A DNA stretch of 64,000 nucleotides from Parus major (GCF_001522545.3 NC_031770.1:4834281-4898280); one strand, 5' to 3'; counted from the first letter of the stretch, positions 50,749 to 63,647 are shown. Notes: generated by a model from the sequence alone, not told the origin. Numbers and translations are program-made.

Positions 50749-53420
50749 CTACACACAGAAAGCAGTGAGAGAGAAGGGAGTACTACCTTGTACAGGGATT
50801 ACCTGGAATTGCCTTTGTCACCCATAAAATGGGTTTAGCTCCAGGCCAAACAACTCCCATTCTCTCATCTCACATTCCCAGCTCCCTATTCTCTATGGAT
50901 ATACCAGAATTGCTGTATCTTGGCTTTCCCTTTGTCCTTGCTCGTCATTCAGGTGTCACTGATTATCCCTAAACTGAATCTGTTTGTTGCTAGTAATAAC
51001 CAGTGATTAGAATACTTGAAAAATATTAATATTTTCCTGAAAATAAAGCTAGTGCTGGGCAGAAGTTACTAATGCAAACATGAGAAAGATGCAAACATGG
51101 GGGGTAGATTTTGTATTCCAGAAAGGTGAAATAGTTCACGATAAGCAATACACCTGACAAACAGCAACACAAGTAATTTTTGGCATTCATATGAGCCAAG
51201 AAGAATACATGCTGTTCAGAAATCAAGGGGATAATGAAGTATTTGGCTATGGTAGAACAATAATATCCAGACTGTCCTGGAGTTCTAAAAGCATTTACAA
51301 TGTTACAGAGCTGCAGTGGCAGTTTGGGGCATGGATGCTTATGTGTGTGTATCTATATCCTAAAAGAAAATGAGTCTGCAATTATTTAAGCTTCAAAATG
51401 CCAAAAATTATTAGCTTGTCTTTGGACATAGTTTTAAGGTGCTCTTTAGGAAGTATAAATAAGCATTAATTTTAAACCAATCCAAACTTCAGCACTGGAG
51501 TTCACTGCTTGACCTGTAACAAGATTCTGTGACCCATGAAGGCTCATCTTCCTCTAATGCATTTGCTTTCTGTAATTAAACCTTATGATGGCCTTGCTGG
51601 TTTTCCATATTTTATAGATAGCCTGGAAGCTTGTTTGATCCTCTCTTTGAGTCCAGTTTTTCTCACAGCAGTCCTGAAAGTAAAAGCTGCATCTGAGGTC
51701 CTTGAAATAACAGGTATTAGAGAACTTTCTCTTATTTTATTTAAGTACACAAGGTTGCACAGTAGATGGGATCTGTTTAGCACAGGAACTTGCTGGAAAT
51801 ACTGTAAATGAGAGCTCATATTCAATAAGCACTGTCTAAAAAAATTGGGCTTTATTTAAGGCATTTCAGCTATTATTGTGCCTGGTCCTTTTTGAATAAC
51901 AAAATGACACAGTGACTTTACAGCAATTAATAAACTCCTTGTTTTGATACTTGCTGGTGCTTCAGTGTGAGTTGCTTTGCAATGTCAGGCTGCTGGTACA
52001 GCCTGAGCTTTTGCCTCACAAGGATAATATGTCACCTTTGTCAGATGTTGCCTCTTTTGGTCCTCAATCTGTTTCATAAATGCTTGGAAGTTCAGCTGTC
52101 TTTTGTGGATTTCTTTCTTTTCTTTTTCTCCCTGCTGCTTCTGTTTGTTAGAGTTAATTGTTGTAAGACCAGAAGGAGACACTTTATTTTGGAGAAGATG
52201 AATAACAGAAGCAACTAGGACGTGTTGTGTTTTAGAAAAACTTGAGGACCCCTTTTGTGAAACTTAACATCAGTTAACAAAAAAAAAAAAAGAAAGAAAT
52301 TATTAGCCCTTTTGTTTTCTTCTTCAAGTATTTCATACCTTGATGTTCTCTGCTACAGGCACTGTTTTGTATTCTGTTTGCTGAGCTGGTGAAGTCTGAA
52401 TGTTTCATAAAAGCCTCTTTGGGAGAAAGAAGCAAGCAATTTCCCCTTCATGTGAGAGAAGCAGGATTATTAGGGCTTCATAACTTCTGACTCTCAGAGG
52501 CAGGAGCCAGAGAAGAGGAAGGTGGACCAGACTTTTAGAATTAGGGAGAAAAATCCCCCACAAGCAGCAATTTATTGCTTTAGCTCTAAGCTAATTTACT
52601 GAGTCATTCTTGTGGTTTAAAGGTTTCGTATTCTCGTGTTGCCCTGTGATTCCATAGTTCTGAGGCCATCATTAAAATGGAGACCTGGAAGAAAATACAC
52701 AGAGACAGGCGTAGGCAGCAGTCCTGCTGTGTCTCCTTGGACACCCATGCCTGGGCTCCAGGGGTGGAATTTTAGGCAGTTACCAGGTTAGATTAGGTAT
52801 CTGTCAGCTTGGTTTCCTGTTATTTAGAGCTTGTTCTTATGAATTTAATAAGTTGATGATACAATGAAAACCCATCAAGAAAAGCAATTAACACCAAAAT
52901 ACTGCTTATGGCTCAAAACTCCTGAGAAGCAAAGAAATATTCCTGCAGAGGAATATTCTGAGAATAGTGTACTTACACGCTTGGCCTGATCAGGTATGGT
53001 CCCTTGGGTCTCATCTCATGGCTACCATTGCTAGAAGAATCCTTGACTGTACTTCTTTAAGAGTTAATATCCAATGTTTGTAGCTTCTCTTCTTTTTGAG
53101 GCAATAATTCAAACTGTGCAGGTGCTGTTACATTGTTAGCAGGTGAGCATGAGGCACAGCACACACCAAACTACAAGGAACTTGCAGTGAGAGCAAAAGA
53201 TGTGGCTGACAAGTGTTTGCTTTCCTCTCTTGTATCAGATAGGCTCTGCTTGTTGGCATCTTGTTGACTCTATCCCTGTAATAAACAGTGAGCACAAAGA
53301 CAGGGGAGTGTATTTTGTTCCCCTGCAGTGACAGAATGGTGGGAGCCTGCTGTGCCACATGCTTCTAAAGCTGGCATCATTCAGGCTTTAGGTTCAGATG
53401 AATTTGCCTCTCTTTCCCAG
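50749..53420. other. Unique non-coding stretch
   Basis: No gene or transposon was recognised. An A13 tract occurs at 52279-52291. A 91-codon frame at 51536-51811 is not convincingly coding. Confidence 0.5.
52279..52291. repeat. A13 homopolymer
   Basis: Thirteen A residues are followed by AGAAAGAAA-like sequence. No retroposed body was recognised upstream. Confidence 0.9.
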
Positions 53421-53459
53421 GACTCCAGTAACAAGGATGCCACCGTGCAAGCTGCCTTG
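53421..53459 (+). CDS. Candidate 39-nt coding exon, unidentified
   Basis: A strong acceptor (TTTGCCTCTCTTTCCCAG, ending 53420) precedes 39 bases read as DSSNKDATVQAAL in phase 0. Candidate donors are TTG|GTAATT (53460) and, further on, AAAG|GTCTTG; the frame remains open through both for about 40 codons. The length is a multiple of three. The peptide is protein-like but not recognised. It may be a cassette or cryptic exon, or chance. Confidence 0.2.
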
Positions 53460-55671
53460 GTAATTTGGAGAAAGGTCTTGTTGTTTGGAGAAGGGTCAAA
53501 ATTGGAGTGTTTGGCTTTGAACACATCAGGTACTGTCTGAAGGGCCCAGTCCAGGGGTGTATTTTTATCCCCTTAGGATCTGGTGTGCACTTCTCTGCAC
53601 TGTGGACCTCTGGAGTTTCACTTAGCAGCCTACTCATTAACAAACAATCTCCTAAATTCAGTGTCAATGGCATCAATAATTCCCCAGCCAAGTTCAGCCA
53701 GTTCTGCCTAGCACACATCTAAATGCTGCTGAGATAAAACAAGCAATCAAACAAAAAACCCCAGACTCAACAGTGTACCTGGGTGATATTTACCACCAGC
53801 AGTGTTACTGAAGCTGCTGAGACTGTCAACAACCCCATGCTAAGAAATTTCTGTTCTGCCATATGACAGCAGTAGCTAAAATAACCCAGCCATACAGAGA
53901 GCCCCAGGACTTTATTAGCTTTGAAAGTGGACAAATATGCAACAAAAGAAGGTTTCTGCCAGAATAAAAATAAACTGTGATTATGGAATAACTTGTAAGA
54001 GTTAAAGCTGGGAAGATCAGACCTGAGGAATTAAAGATTTCTTGTTGTTTTTTTTTTTATTTTTCTGGAAATATCTTAAGTACTTGCAGCTGTAAGTGGA
54101 GGCAACTCTTTTCAATACTGTTGAAAATGAATAAGTACAAATCTTCATATACTATTTTAATTCCCCCCCTTGTTTTCTTTTGCTCTTTATTTCTTGCATC
54201 TCAGAAAAATTTATAAAGCAGTTTGTTAATTAGCCTTAGAAATTCATAGCAATGACCATATTACATTCAATAAAGCCAGCTTTAGTGCAGTGTGACACAA
54301 CTGTGCAAGTCTCAAATTCCCTTTTTCCAGATTACTTTCTTAGTTTTGGTCTTTGAGAAACCAATTCATTTCTCTATCTGTATAACATATTATGCATTTG
54401 TGGACACCCAGGCAGCATGTTTTCCTCATAGAACCAATTTGTGCACAGGGCTTCTTGCCAAGAAAACAGCTTTCCTGACATTTAGTGAATCTCTGAGTCA
54501 GTTTAACTCAGCACAAAACTTGTTTGCAGAGGACCTGTTAGCTAAGTAGAAAATCTCTGAGGAACTTTTTGACCCCATCCCGGGGACAATAATCACAGAG
54601 AGTGGCTTCATTGGTATAGAGAAGGAGAAAGAAAAACCCAATGTGACCCATCTGGTTGCACTCCACTTGAAACAGACATTTCAAATAGTTTCTCTCAAAA
54701 GAAAATTTTAATAAATAACTTTAGAAAAATCTCTTGGCTTTGCCCTGCTCCCTTCTTGTACGAGGATAATGCTGTGCAGAGATCTAGAGGATTTTTAGGA
54801 GCCTGGTCTCCTAGCTTTAATCATCTTGTAAAATTCCATATAGACACATCATTTGGGGTTTTTTTCCCAAGTCTATATCTTACTCTAGAAGTAGGTAATC
54901 TTTGAATCTCTGTATTTCAGCCTCAGCTGGAAAAATAGTTCACTTTATGTATGTTCTGATTGTTAGGAATGAAAGCTCTATTTCAGAGTGGCTGCAGGAA
55001 TTGTAACTCTTCAGCTGTGCTGGTAAGAATGTTCAGCCAAAAAAATGAGATACAAGATCTTTTGCTGGACTACTTTTGAGTTGATCTGGGATGACAGAAC
55101 CTATTTCAGGCCAACAGTTATTCTAAGGTTTCCATGGAGATTAATGATGTCAGAGGAGCAACATCTGAATGCAGTTTGCTTGAAAACAAGGCTATAATGT
55201 TGTAGTGGAGAAGTCAAGTCTTTGCAATTTTATAAACTCACAGAACAGTGAAGCCCATTTTCTCATTGGATTGCAGTTTGCTTGTGATTTGTGCTGAATT
55301 TGAGCTGAAGTCATGCTTTCAGTGTGGTGTAAGGGATGATTTCAGTACTGCCTCATGCACCATCTGTTAGAGCCTCTACTGCTGTTCTCCTCACCTGCAT
55401 ACTGTAAGCATTCTCAAATTACTTTATTAAACCCTGGCATTTTCTGTTTGCTCTCAGTTGCCTTAAGGGTGATGCCCAGGTTTCCTTGTGAGTATATTTG
55501 CAATGGATGAGTATTAAAACTAGAATAAGTTACAGCTCTGCTGAGTTTTCTGACATGTAGGAGCTGCCACAAAGGATGGTAGGGGGAAAACAGTGGAGAA
55601 GTGGCAAAGCAGGAAAATACAAAAGGTAAACAGAGGCATAATTTAAAGCTAAAATTTGACTCTTAGGAATT
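53460..55671. other. Unique non-coding stretch
   Basis: No gene, transposon or strong structure was recognised. T-rich tracts lie near 54045-54065. Confidence 0.5.
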
Positions 55672-55800
55672 TGAAAATTGTTACCATTACTTGCAGTTTT
55701 ACAGAGACTAAAACTCCACTACAGAGAGATTGCTGCCCAAGGACCCAAATGTGTTAATAATGAAGGCATTGTATTTTCACACAGGCCTTTTACAATGGTA
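55672..55800 (+). mobile_element. Probable MIR-like SINE relic, highly decayed
   Basis: Ordered weak matches to MIR on the plus strand: TTACCATTACTTGCAGTTTT then ACAGAGACTAAAACTCC, CACTACAGAGAGATTGCTGC then CCAAGGACCCAAATGTG, and CACACAGGCCTTTT. They parallel TTATCCCCATTTTACAGATG, AGGAAACTGAGGC, CAGAGAGGTTAAGTAACTTG, CCCAAGGTCACACAG and AACCCAGGCCT. Spacing is roughly right, but divergence is high and the boundaries are uncertain. Confidence 0.45.
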
Positions 55801-56710
55801 GGGATTAGGAGACCTGAAGGTACCTTGATGCCACTGAAATTCCATAGCTTTTTAGCAATTTCTGACTGGAATCAGGCTCTGCAAGCATTGCTGGTTCCTT
55901 GTTATTACCTAGTATATAACACAGTTCCACAACTGTGGTTCTGCAGTCATTGTTTAAGGGATTCTTACGAAGATGTTTGCCAAAATAGAAAGTCAAGAAG
56001 CAGTACTTGAATTTGACAGAGTATGGGAGAATAAAGACTTTTTCAAAATAAGATAAATGGAGGGAAAAAGTGTTAAGATTTTTATCAACTTTTTATATAA
56101 GTTGAATTCAGTTTTATTACAAAGCACTTGTTGCCCCTATAGAAGCAGCTGCCAGTAGAAAGGAGCTCACATCTGTTGAAGAGTAGTCAGAGTAACAGTA
56201 ACAATGGTAAACAATGTCAAGTCTTTGCTTTCCCTGGTTTTGTCAGGAGATTATTAAGCAGAAACCAGTCTTTTCTGGAGCATCTACTGTTCTTCAGTCA
56301 TCAAACTTGACTCTTGTTTCTTAACAGTAATTGTAACAGAAACAACTTTTGTGTAAAGGGGAGCACCAGACTATGGAAACTCGCTTTTATGTCTTGCACG
56401 AGTTATCAAAATGTACTCACATTTCAGAGAACTTATTTTATTTTTAGAAAGTAAAGCAGCAAAGCACCTCTGAGCTCAGATCCTTTTATGTCTGAGTTCA
56501 GCAGAAAAGGACTTATTTTTTCCCCCAGGCCAGTTTCTGAATTCCTGAAATGCAAAGCTTTCCCAGCAAGAGAATGGCCTACTCTGATACAAACCAACTG
56601 ACAGCTCCTCCTGAAAATCAGGACAAGTTAATACATTCCACATGTTCCCTGCCCCAGTTTTGGAAATTGATTATTTTGAAAAGCTAAGTAAGCCTATCTT
56701 TATTTTGCAG

Positions 56711-56858
56711 GAAATGTTTGGTGCCATCAGGCAGCAATGCTGTTAAAAAGAACAAAGCTGGAACAGCTTTTGATAATGTCCTCAGAGAAATGGCCAATTG
56801 CTGTACAAGTGATACAAACGGGACTGTTTGTTCTCACTGGATGCTGAAAAGCACTTGA
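56711..56858 (+). CDS. Unidentified terminal-exon-like open segment
   Basis: A strong acceptor (CCTATCTTTATTTTGCAG, ending 56710) precedes a frame (starting at 56712) open for 48 codons to TGA at 56856-56858. The peptide has balanced composition (KCLVPSGSNAVKKNKAGTAF, then DNVLREMANCCTSDTNGTV). No ATG is needed if this is an internal or last exon. I do not recognise the protein, and no nearby poly(A) signal or partner exon was identified. About 48 open codons in one of three frames is not rare by chance, so this stays tentative. Confidence 0.22.
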
Positions 56859-59800
56859 AAGTTCACACACTTCATCATGAGCCTGAAAAGGAGTGAAATT
56901 CTTTTGAAGCCTGTAATATTGGGCCATTTTGATAATCTGCCCCCCTATCTGTAATCTGCCCCTGTGTGACTGTTCTACAGTAATGCAGTTCTGAGTTTTT
57001 GATGATTACCTGGAGGGTGGCAGCTCTTGTGTATTACTTGATTTCAAAAAAGGGGAATATTTGTTATGAGATTATGCCTTGTATGAAGCAATACAGTCTT
57101 TTTGCAGGTCTGGGCATAGCAGGTTAGCAAGTTTCATACACAGATAGCAGGAGTTATCTCAGTGTGGGAAGTGAAGCCTGGGTGTAACAACTGCAGGCTG
57201 TGATCTTGTTCTTGCTATTTCCTCTGAGAGATTAAGGTTTAATGAAATGTTCTGTAATCCATAACAGTGTTGAAGCACCTTTGTGTTTGTTAAATGGGCA
57301 GAGAAAGTTCAGAGTAGAGGGGAGTTAATGAGAAACATTATTGTTCCATATGTTTTTAAGCACATTCCTTCAGGAGAATAATCTTTCACATCTACTGAGT
57401 CATGCAGAGGGTTGCATAATTGATTGATGTGTTATATGCAAGTATCCTCCCATCCATCTAAATTTCTCCCTTCAAACAATGCCTTTTGACTGGGTCCTGT
57501 TCCTGTCTAACCATGTTTGGCAATGTTTTGGTATGCTGAGTTTACTTGACCAAATACAAAGTTTACTTAACCAAATAGAAAGTAACGGCCTGACAAACAC
57601 AGAGATAAGGATCACTAAGCTTGCAGCAGCACATAACATCTTTTTTAATATTGTTGGGGGGTTTTATACTTTGCTATATAAAAAAGAACAGTCAGATGTC
57701 TGCTTCTACCTCCTTATCTTCTGATGACCTGTCACCCCTTCTCTTTACCTGTTGTGCCAGTGATTTTGGCCATGAAAGAGCCTTTTGTAGGTACCTGTTC
57801 ACTAGTGGGAGGCCCCACCCACTGTTTGGAGCAGCTGGTCTTGGACAGCAAAAGAAGAAAAGAGAGGGAACCCTGTGCCCAGGTGATACTTAGCAAATCC
57901 TTCAATGCTGCTTCTCGTTTTCAACAACTGACTTCTCTTTCCCCCAAAACTGGAAAGGCAGATGCATAAAGCACAAAGTAAAAAAGGACATCAGACCACT
58001 TGTCGTGAATCTGTAGCCGTGTCACATCTTGGTTGGGAGGAATAGTTGGTCTAGGAATGAGGACTGAGACTTCTACTGGATGTCTCCCAGTATGAGGCTC
58101 ATCATTTCAGTTGTTCACTGCAGGGATATGAAGGTTGTGCCCTTCAAGCCCAGCATTTCTGCATGGAAGTGGATGTTTGGAAGTGCACAGGCTGCAAATA
58201 GCTGCATGGCTGACTCCTTGTTTACCCTCAGCAGGAACGTCTGCATGCACAGTCCTGCAGGTGCAGCCAACACACAAGCGTTTTTCCCACGCTCTGCAGC
58301 CATCCCATCGTTTTAGAACAGGGCCTTGTAAGTTGATATATGATACTTTGAAGCTTTGGGTTTTTTGGGGTTTTTTTTGACTCTGTTTGCCACCATAACA
58401 CTGCTCATTTGCTGCAGGAGTTTTCACTTTTAGGATCGAGTAAATCAGTTGGTCCAAGATTTCTGCATTGCCTATGTCACAGACAATAGCAAAGACTAAA
58501 AAGTTGCCAGTTCTTTACATACTCTTGAGAAAGGAGTGGTTTTAATTGTGTTGTTTAATTTGCATTTTGATGTAGCAACATAAAACATCCTGATATGTCT
58601 GTGTGTTCTTCAGTTTATAAAAATGAGTGTTTTGCTTCTGCATGGGAAAAAATCCTGAAGTTAGTAAAAACATTACTGCTATAATTCTTTCCATGTTAAG
58701 GGCCTTGAGGGTACTCCATATTATGCAGACAGAATGATCTCTGGCTCTTACAGGAGAGGGAGATGATTGGAGGGGTGGAAGCAGTGAGAGCACAAGGAGA
58801 TTATACACACAAAGCTGGGGAAGAGGAAAGAAGAGCTGCCTTACCTAGTGATGCTTAATAACAATGATTGGAAATTAGTTTCCATCACACTGGATTGGTG
58901 GTTAATCACAGAAGAGTTCCAGCAGTTAAGCCAGAACATTTTTATGTGCATCTGTTTTTGATACTCTGGAGAATTTTTTCTTTCTTCCCTGGGACTGTGG
59001 GGGGTGGCTGCAAATGCTGTCAGAAAGATCAGAAGATCAAGGGAAAAAAAACAACCAAAACTCTCTAGCTTCAACTTTGCTATTTCTGTTTCAGTCCTAA
59101 AGCCATGGATCTGTGTCCAAAGCTTGCCTGTTTTCTTTTCAGCTCGTCTCATTTAGTTACTGGGTGATTAATAACTGTAAACTTGTCTCACTTAAAGTGC
59201 TGTACTAGTTTTATTGGTGAACCTCATCCATACAATCTGGAACTTTAAAAATTGGTAGTAATATGTAGCTTTTTTCCTTCTGCAGTGCATGTTTGTTTGC
59301 TTTTTTTTAAATCCATGTGTAGGCACTTTTTTTTTTCTTTGAACTCTATGGGAAAACTGAAGAAAACAACAGGGCCACATGAGGGAATTCCATATCTGCT
59401 TTTGGCATTTAATTTCCATAAAGAGGAGGATCCTGTTGACACATAGTATTTCTTTTTTTTTTTTCTTTTCCAACTTGCAAATGTTATGAAAGCATTAAAA
59501 GTTAGTTCCTTGTTGTCAGGGTTCCAAGACAGATGTTTGCATAGGAGATTAGATGTAATATTTGTGGAGCTTTGAAAACAGCTTTTGGGCTGGTGTTTCA
59601 TTAGCAGGATATGAAGCTGTATCATCAGAATGACATTAATTCCCAAATGCATGTTTCCTATACAGAATTGATGAGGTTATAGACAGATACTGTACCATAG
59701 TGATTGTAGAGCCATGAGCAGATCATTAGTGGTGTAAAAGCAGAGGAATGTGCAGTTATAACTTGTTCTCTATATTAAATACTCATTGTACCTAAGATCT

Positions 59801-60384
59801 TACCACGTTTTTACCATTGCAAACCTTGGAATGAGATGGCTTTAAACTGGAGAATTGGAGTTTGGGAAGATAAAACATCATATACAGGAAAGGCAATTGT
59901 ATTTCAAAATAAAACCCTGACCTCCACTATCTGAAAATCTGTAGAGATAACATCTACCACTTGTAGGAAACCCCATCACAGCATCCACTGGGCCTCTGTG
60001 CTACTCCATGGCACCGAAAGCTTTGCCTGCCCCGGTGCTTCTGCTGGTCACAGTGCCAAAGATAGCTGGCTAAAGCCAGGAGTAATGCCTGTTTTCCTAC
60101 AGGGATATTGAACTGAGGGTTGCATTCATTGCTTCTCTTGATCCAGCTTTTGCAGTCCACTTAAATGGGACAGTGATTAGACTCTTTGTGAGGAAATTAC
60201 ATATTTAACTGTCAAATTGCAGAGATGGAGCTATTTTCAGGCATCCAACTGCCCATCCTCATGCAGCTAAAAATGGCTTGTCTTGCCTCAGACAGAGGGA
60301 TGACAGGATGTGCAGGCCAACCAGCCAGTCGGGCCAGGCTGTCTTGCCCCTTCAAGATTGTACTGCTGGAATTCTTTTAAATAC
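56859..60384. other. Unique non-coding stretch
   Basis: No gene was recognised. It contains a 21-bp tandem duplication (57540-57581) and T-rich tracts near 59325-59339 and 59449-59466. Overlapping frames of 60-135 codons on both strands near 57620-58460 and 59190-59650 lack domains and look incidental. Confidence 0.5.
57540..57581. repeat. 21-bp tandem duplication
   Basis: Two adjacent copies of a 21-base unit beginning GTTTACTT (57540-57560 and 57561-57581) differ at two positions (G/A in the first half, C/G near the end). It is a recent local duplication in otherwise unique sequence. Confidence 0.95.
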
Positions 60385-60830
60385 TCTTCAGCAGAGAGTT
60401 CATGTAAATTAGCTAATTACCAGCCTCTGCTCGGGCTTCCATGAGTGCTGAGTAGTGGAACAGAATGATTTAATTTCCCTAACATATTCTCTTGGCACTT
60501 TTGCATGCGGAATATGTTGCTCTAAAGCATCCCTTGATACCAGATCCTTGGCTGTGCTCCAGAAAGAGTTCAAGTTAAAAACCATTCAGTGTAATTCCAG
60601 GGTTGGCAAACCTAAAGTTGTCACCTTCCCTGCTTCCTATAATTTTGCCGTCTGTAATGTGGGTTTTCCTCTTCTCTCGCAGAAGATGATCTTGCATAAG
60701 TGTTTAAACTGTGAATCAGGGATTACAGCTGGCACTGCTTATGCATATGATATTCTCTTGGGAGAGTAATTAAGCTGAGGTGAAGTGATCACATGAATCT
60801 TAATATTTGCAAATTCATTACACTTAAAAA
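60385..60830. promoter_or_regulatory. Candidate regulatory block with POU/homeodomain-type motifs (inference)
   Basis: Within about 400 bp are TAATTA (60414-60419), ATGCATAT (60741-60748), TAATTAA (60767-60773) and the octamer-like palindrome ATTTGCAAAT (60805-60814), in unique sequence without transposon marks. ATGCATAT and ATTTGCAAAT resemble sites for POU-family factors, and TAATTA is a homeodomain core. A 104-codon frame at 60455-60769 overlaps but is not recognised as a protein. Clustering of such words could mark an enhancer, but AT-rich DNA yields them by chance too. Confidence 0.22.
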
Positions 60831-61035
60831 AGGCTTGTAGAGTTCTCGGTTACATTGGCAAATGAGTGTGATTGCCTCCCACTGTAATTTTCAGCTTTGC
60901 CTTGTGCTTACTCTGAAATGTTTGCTGCTGTCAGAGGCAGGAGTAGTGTGTTTTAATTTCCCATTGAAATTCTTGTGAAAGAGTTTGTGTGTAGGGTACA
61001 GGAACATTTTGACTGGCTGAGTGCAAATTATTTAA

Positions 61036-61055
61036 ATCCCAAAATGTTTTGGGAT
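61036..61055. repeat. Small palindrome, 9-bp arms
   Basis: ATCCCAAAA is separated by TG from TTTTGGGAT, its exact reverse complement. It is short with no identifiable role. Confidence 0.9.
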
Positions 61056-63179
61056 GTGGCCAGATTTAAGCTAACAGGAAAAGGAATTTAGTCGAGGTTC
61101 TGTTTCTCTTCAGTAGTTGGGTCCAAATCCTGGAAACACTCTCAGTATGTGTTCACTCATTAATTTTACTGCAACTATCAAATAAATCTAAATATAGACA
61201 TAAGTACTGGCAGGTATTAGCCAGCTAGTTCTATTAATTGAAACATGCTGATGTCATTGAAGATTCCTTTAATGGTAGCTGCATTCTTTAGATGTGTAGA
61301 TACCATTAAAAAACAAAACATGTTTTAATCCTCAGACAGGAGGAGTAGTGTCTACATGTTATTTATATAAGCCTTGGCAATCAAGAGGAAGTTGTAGATC
61401 TACTAATTATGTGTTGTTGATTGCCTGTCTCTCATCTTACTACAGTGTTTCAGTGGCCACAGAGATCAGTTTCCAACTGAGAAAATCGATTTCATTTTCA
61501 TGATGCTTGATAGTTAGACAATAGTGTTTTCTCCCTATAAAATGGCAATCACAGAACAAAAGTATGCATTGGAAGTTCTGAAGATCAGTGTGTTGTACGT
61601 GTTCTTTTGCTCAGTAGAGATTCCTTTGGCCATGTCATTCCAAAATCATGGATTGAGGCTGCATTTTGATTTATTTCAACATCATCAATCTCATAAACAG
61701 CAGAAAACAGCCTCTTCCAAGGCACAGAGTAGGTGCTGAGTGAAGCTAGCTGTAGTCTGGGTTGTTAACCCTTTCTTAGTGGTGGTAAATCACAGTATTG
61801 ATATTAGAGTTGGACCTTGCTACTCACATGTTATTTTAGATGGAAGTCTGTCTCAGAAAGCTCATGTTGTTCTCATTCTTTCTTCAGTCCTTGCATCTTC
61901 TAAATCTAGGATTAAAAGAAGCTCAATTGAAAATTTTAGGTAGTAAATCTCATACAAGTACTATAATTTGTTTCAGTGACCTAAACACAGTAATAAGGAT
62001 TGTGTAGAAAAGTGCTTTGATTCCTCATTTGTTTTCTATTTTAAGCAGCTAAAAGCAGCAGTCTGGCACTAAGATAAAATCCAGTTTATTTTGCAGCCCT
62101 TAAAGATTTGTGTTCCTATTTAGTGGGCATCCTTATTTTTGTAATAATTAATTTCAAATTAAACCAAATTTAAGGAGAAGCATTTCAGAATTGTGTAAAC
62201 TGGAAAGTATGTAGCAAAAATATTTACCACTTTCCTCTCAAGCTTTTAATGGCTTGTTCTTTAAGCTAAGTACTCCAAGCCAACTTGTGTTAGTTGGGAT
62301 GCTTTCAGGATCACTTCTGCCCACTGGCTCAGCATGGGCTGGTATTTAATCTCTCACATCTTGCAGATTTTGCCATTTGTCAGAGCCTGCACATCTGAAT
62401 TCCTGATTATAGGTCATCCTGGAAATTAGTATTTTTAATTACTGCTTGTATTTCAGGGAAAAAAAAAAATTAAACCACTGAACTTGCCAGAAATCTAAAA
62501 TTAATATCTACTGCTGAAATTTCAAAGAGCCTAAAGGGAAGGCAGCTTCTCCAGGCATCTGTTTAATGCTAAGTCATACCTGGTGTGGTTTTGCTTTGGA
62601 TTGGGGTATTTCATTGTAGTCCTCTCCATGGCTTCTGAAGGAATGGGAATTACTGGTGTTTGTGTGCTTCCTATTTGTTTATGGGAACAAAATGCTGGGA
62701 AGGGTTTGGAGCACCCAGTGCTGGGCACAGAACCTCAGGGGAAGTGTGGTCCCTGCACCACCTGGTCTCTCATTAATCTCATTAATTAATACCTCAGATC
62801 ATTTTATCAGCTGAGTAACTTCTAGACAGATTACAGTCTCCAGAACTGATCATTGGAAAACTGATCATGCCTTAATCGTGGCTTTTAAATATTTGATAGG
62901 TTTCTGCAAATAGAAAAGGGAAAATCCACGTGCTGTGGTGTCTGGAGTAAGAAATATGGAAATCTTTGAAGTTAAGGTTATGTAGAGGTGGAAAATCTTT
63001 TCCAGGGTGAAGGACAGTCAAATCTTTGAGTAGGGTGCTTGCAGAACTGGTTTCCTCTGGAGCAATAAAGCTGAAAATTTGTCACATCTATCAGATTAAA
63101 ATGGATTTGGCCCTTCCAGGGGCTGAATAATGGAGTAAATGACTTTTATGAGACTCCTCCAGTTCAAGGACCTAATGTT

Positions 63180-63262
63180 GGGTTTGGGGTTTTATGATTG
63201 TCTTGTATTTAGGACTTTTTTTGGTGGGTTTTTGGGTTGATTCTCATTTGTTTGGGGTTTTC
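63180..63262. other. G/T-rich strand-biased block
   Basis: The plus strand is almost entirely G and T in several runs, with five G3-4 groups (63180-63182, 63186-63189, around 63223-63228, 63234-63236, 63254-63257). Spacing between some G runs is too long for a compact quadruplex, so this is mainly low-complexity GT-rich DNA. Confidence 0.5.
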
Positions 63263-63564
63263 ATCTGTAAGGATGCACAGACCTTTTATAAACATCTTTA
63301 ATGAAGCTGATGTCATGATTTAATTTAATAAAAAGTGTTGACTTTATTGTACATTAACATTCAAAACTGCCTGAAATCAGACACTTACTGACTTCCTGGG
63401 ATTTACTCTTTGACTCATTTATTAAATCTAACATCTTTGTCTCTCTGCACAAGACTTGTAATCTTCGAATTCTTTAGAAATTAAATTTTGCACCAAAATT
63501 TAAATGTGTTTAGCTAACAGTGAACTATCTCAAAGCAGTCTCTGTGTTGAAAAATCCATGTTTG

Positions 63565-63568
<4 letters not shown>

Positions 63569-63607
<39 letters not shown>
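63569..63607. repeat. (AT)19 dinucleotide microsatellite
   Basis: Thirty-eight uninterrupted alternating A/T bases and one further T. This is the longest pure microsatellite in the window and likely length-polymorphic. Such runs can extrude as cruciforms. Confidence 0.98.
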
Positions 63608-63608
<1 letters not shown>

Positions 63609-63631
63609 CTCCCTTTTGTACAAGTAGGGTG

Positions 63632-63647
63632 TGTGTGTGCACACACA
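63632..63647. repeat. (GT)4(CA)-type perfect palindrome
   Basis: TGTGTGTGCACACACA is its own reverse complement and is followed by ATATAT, 24 bp from the end of the AT microsatellite. It is alternating purine-pyrimidine DNA of the kind that can adopt Z-form or cruciform structure. Confidence 0.95.

Noticed and set aside
59245..59652. 135-codon minus-strand frame with Lys-rich runs
   Set aside because: The Lys runs are translations of T-rich tracts on the plus strand, and overlapping frames on both strands show the same artefact.
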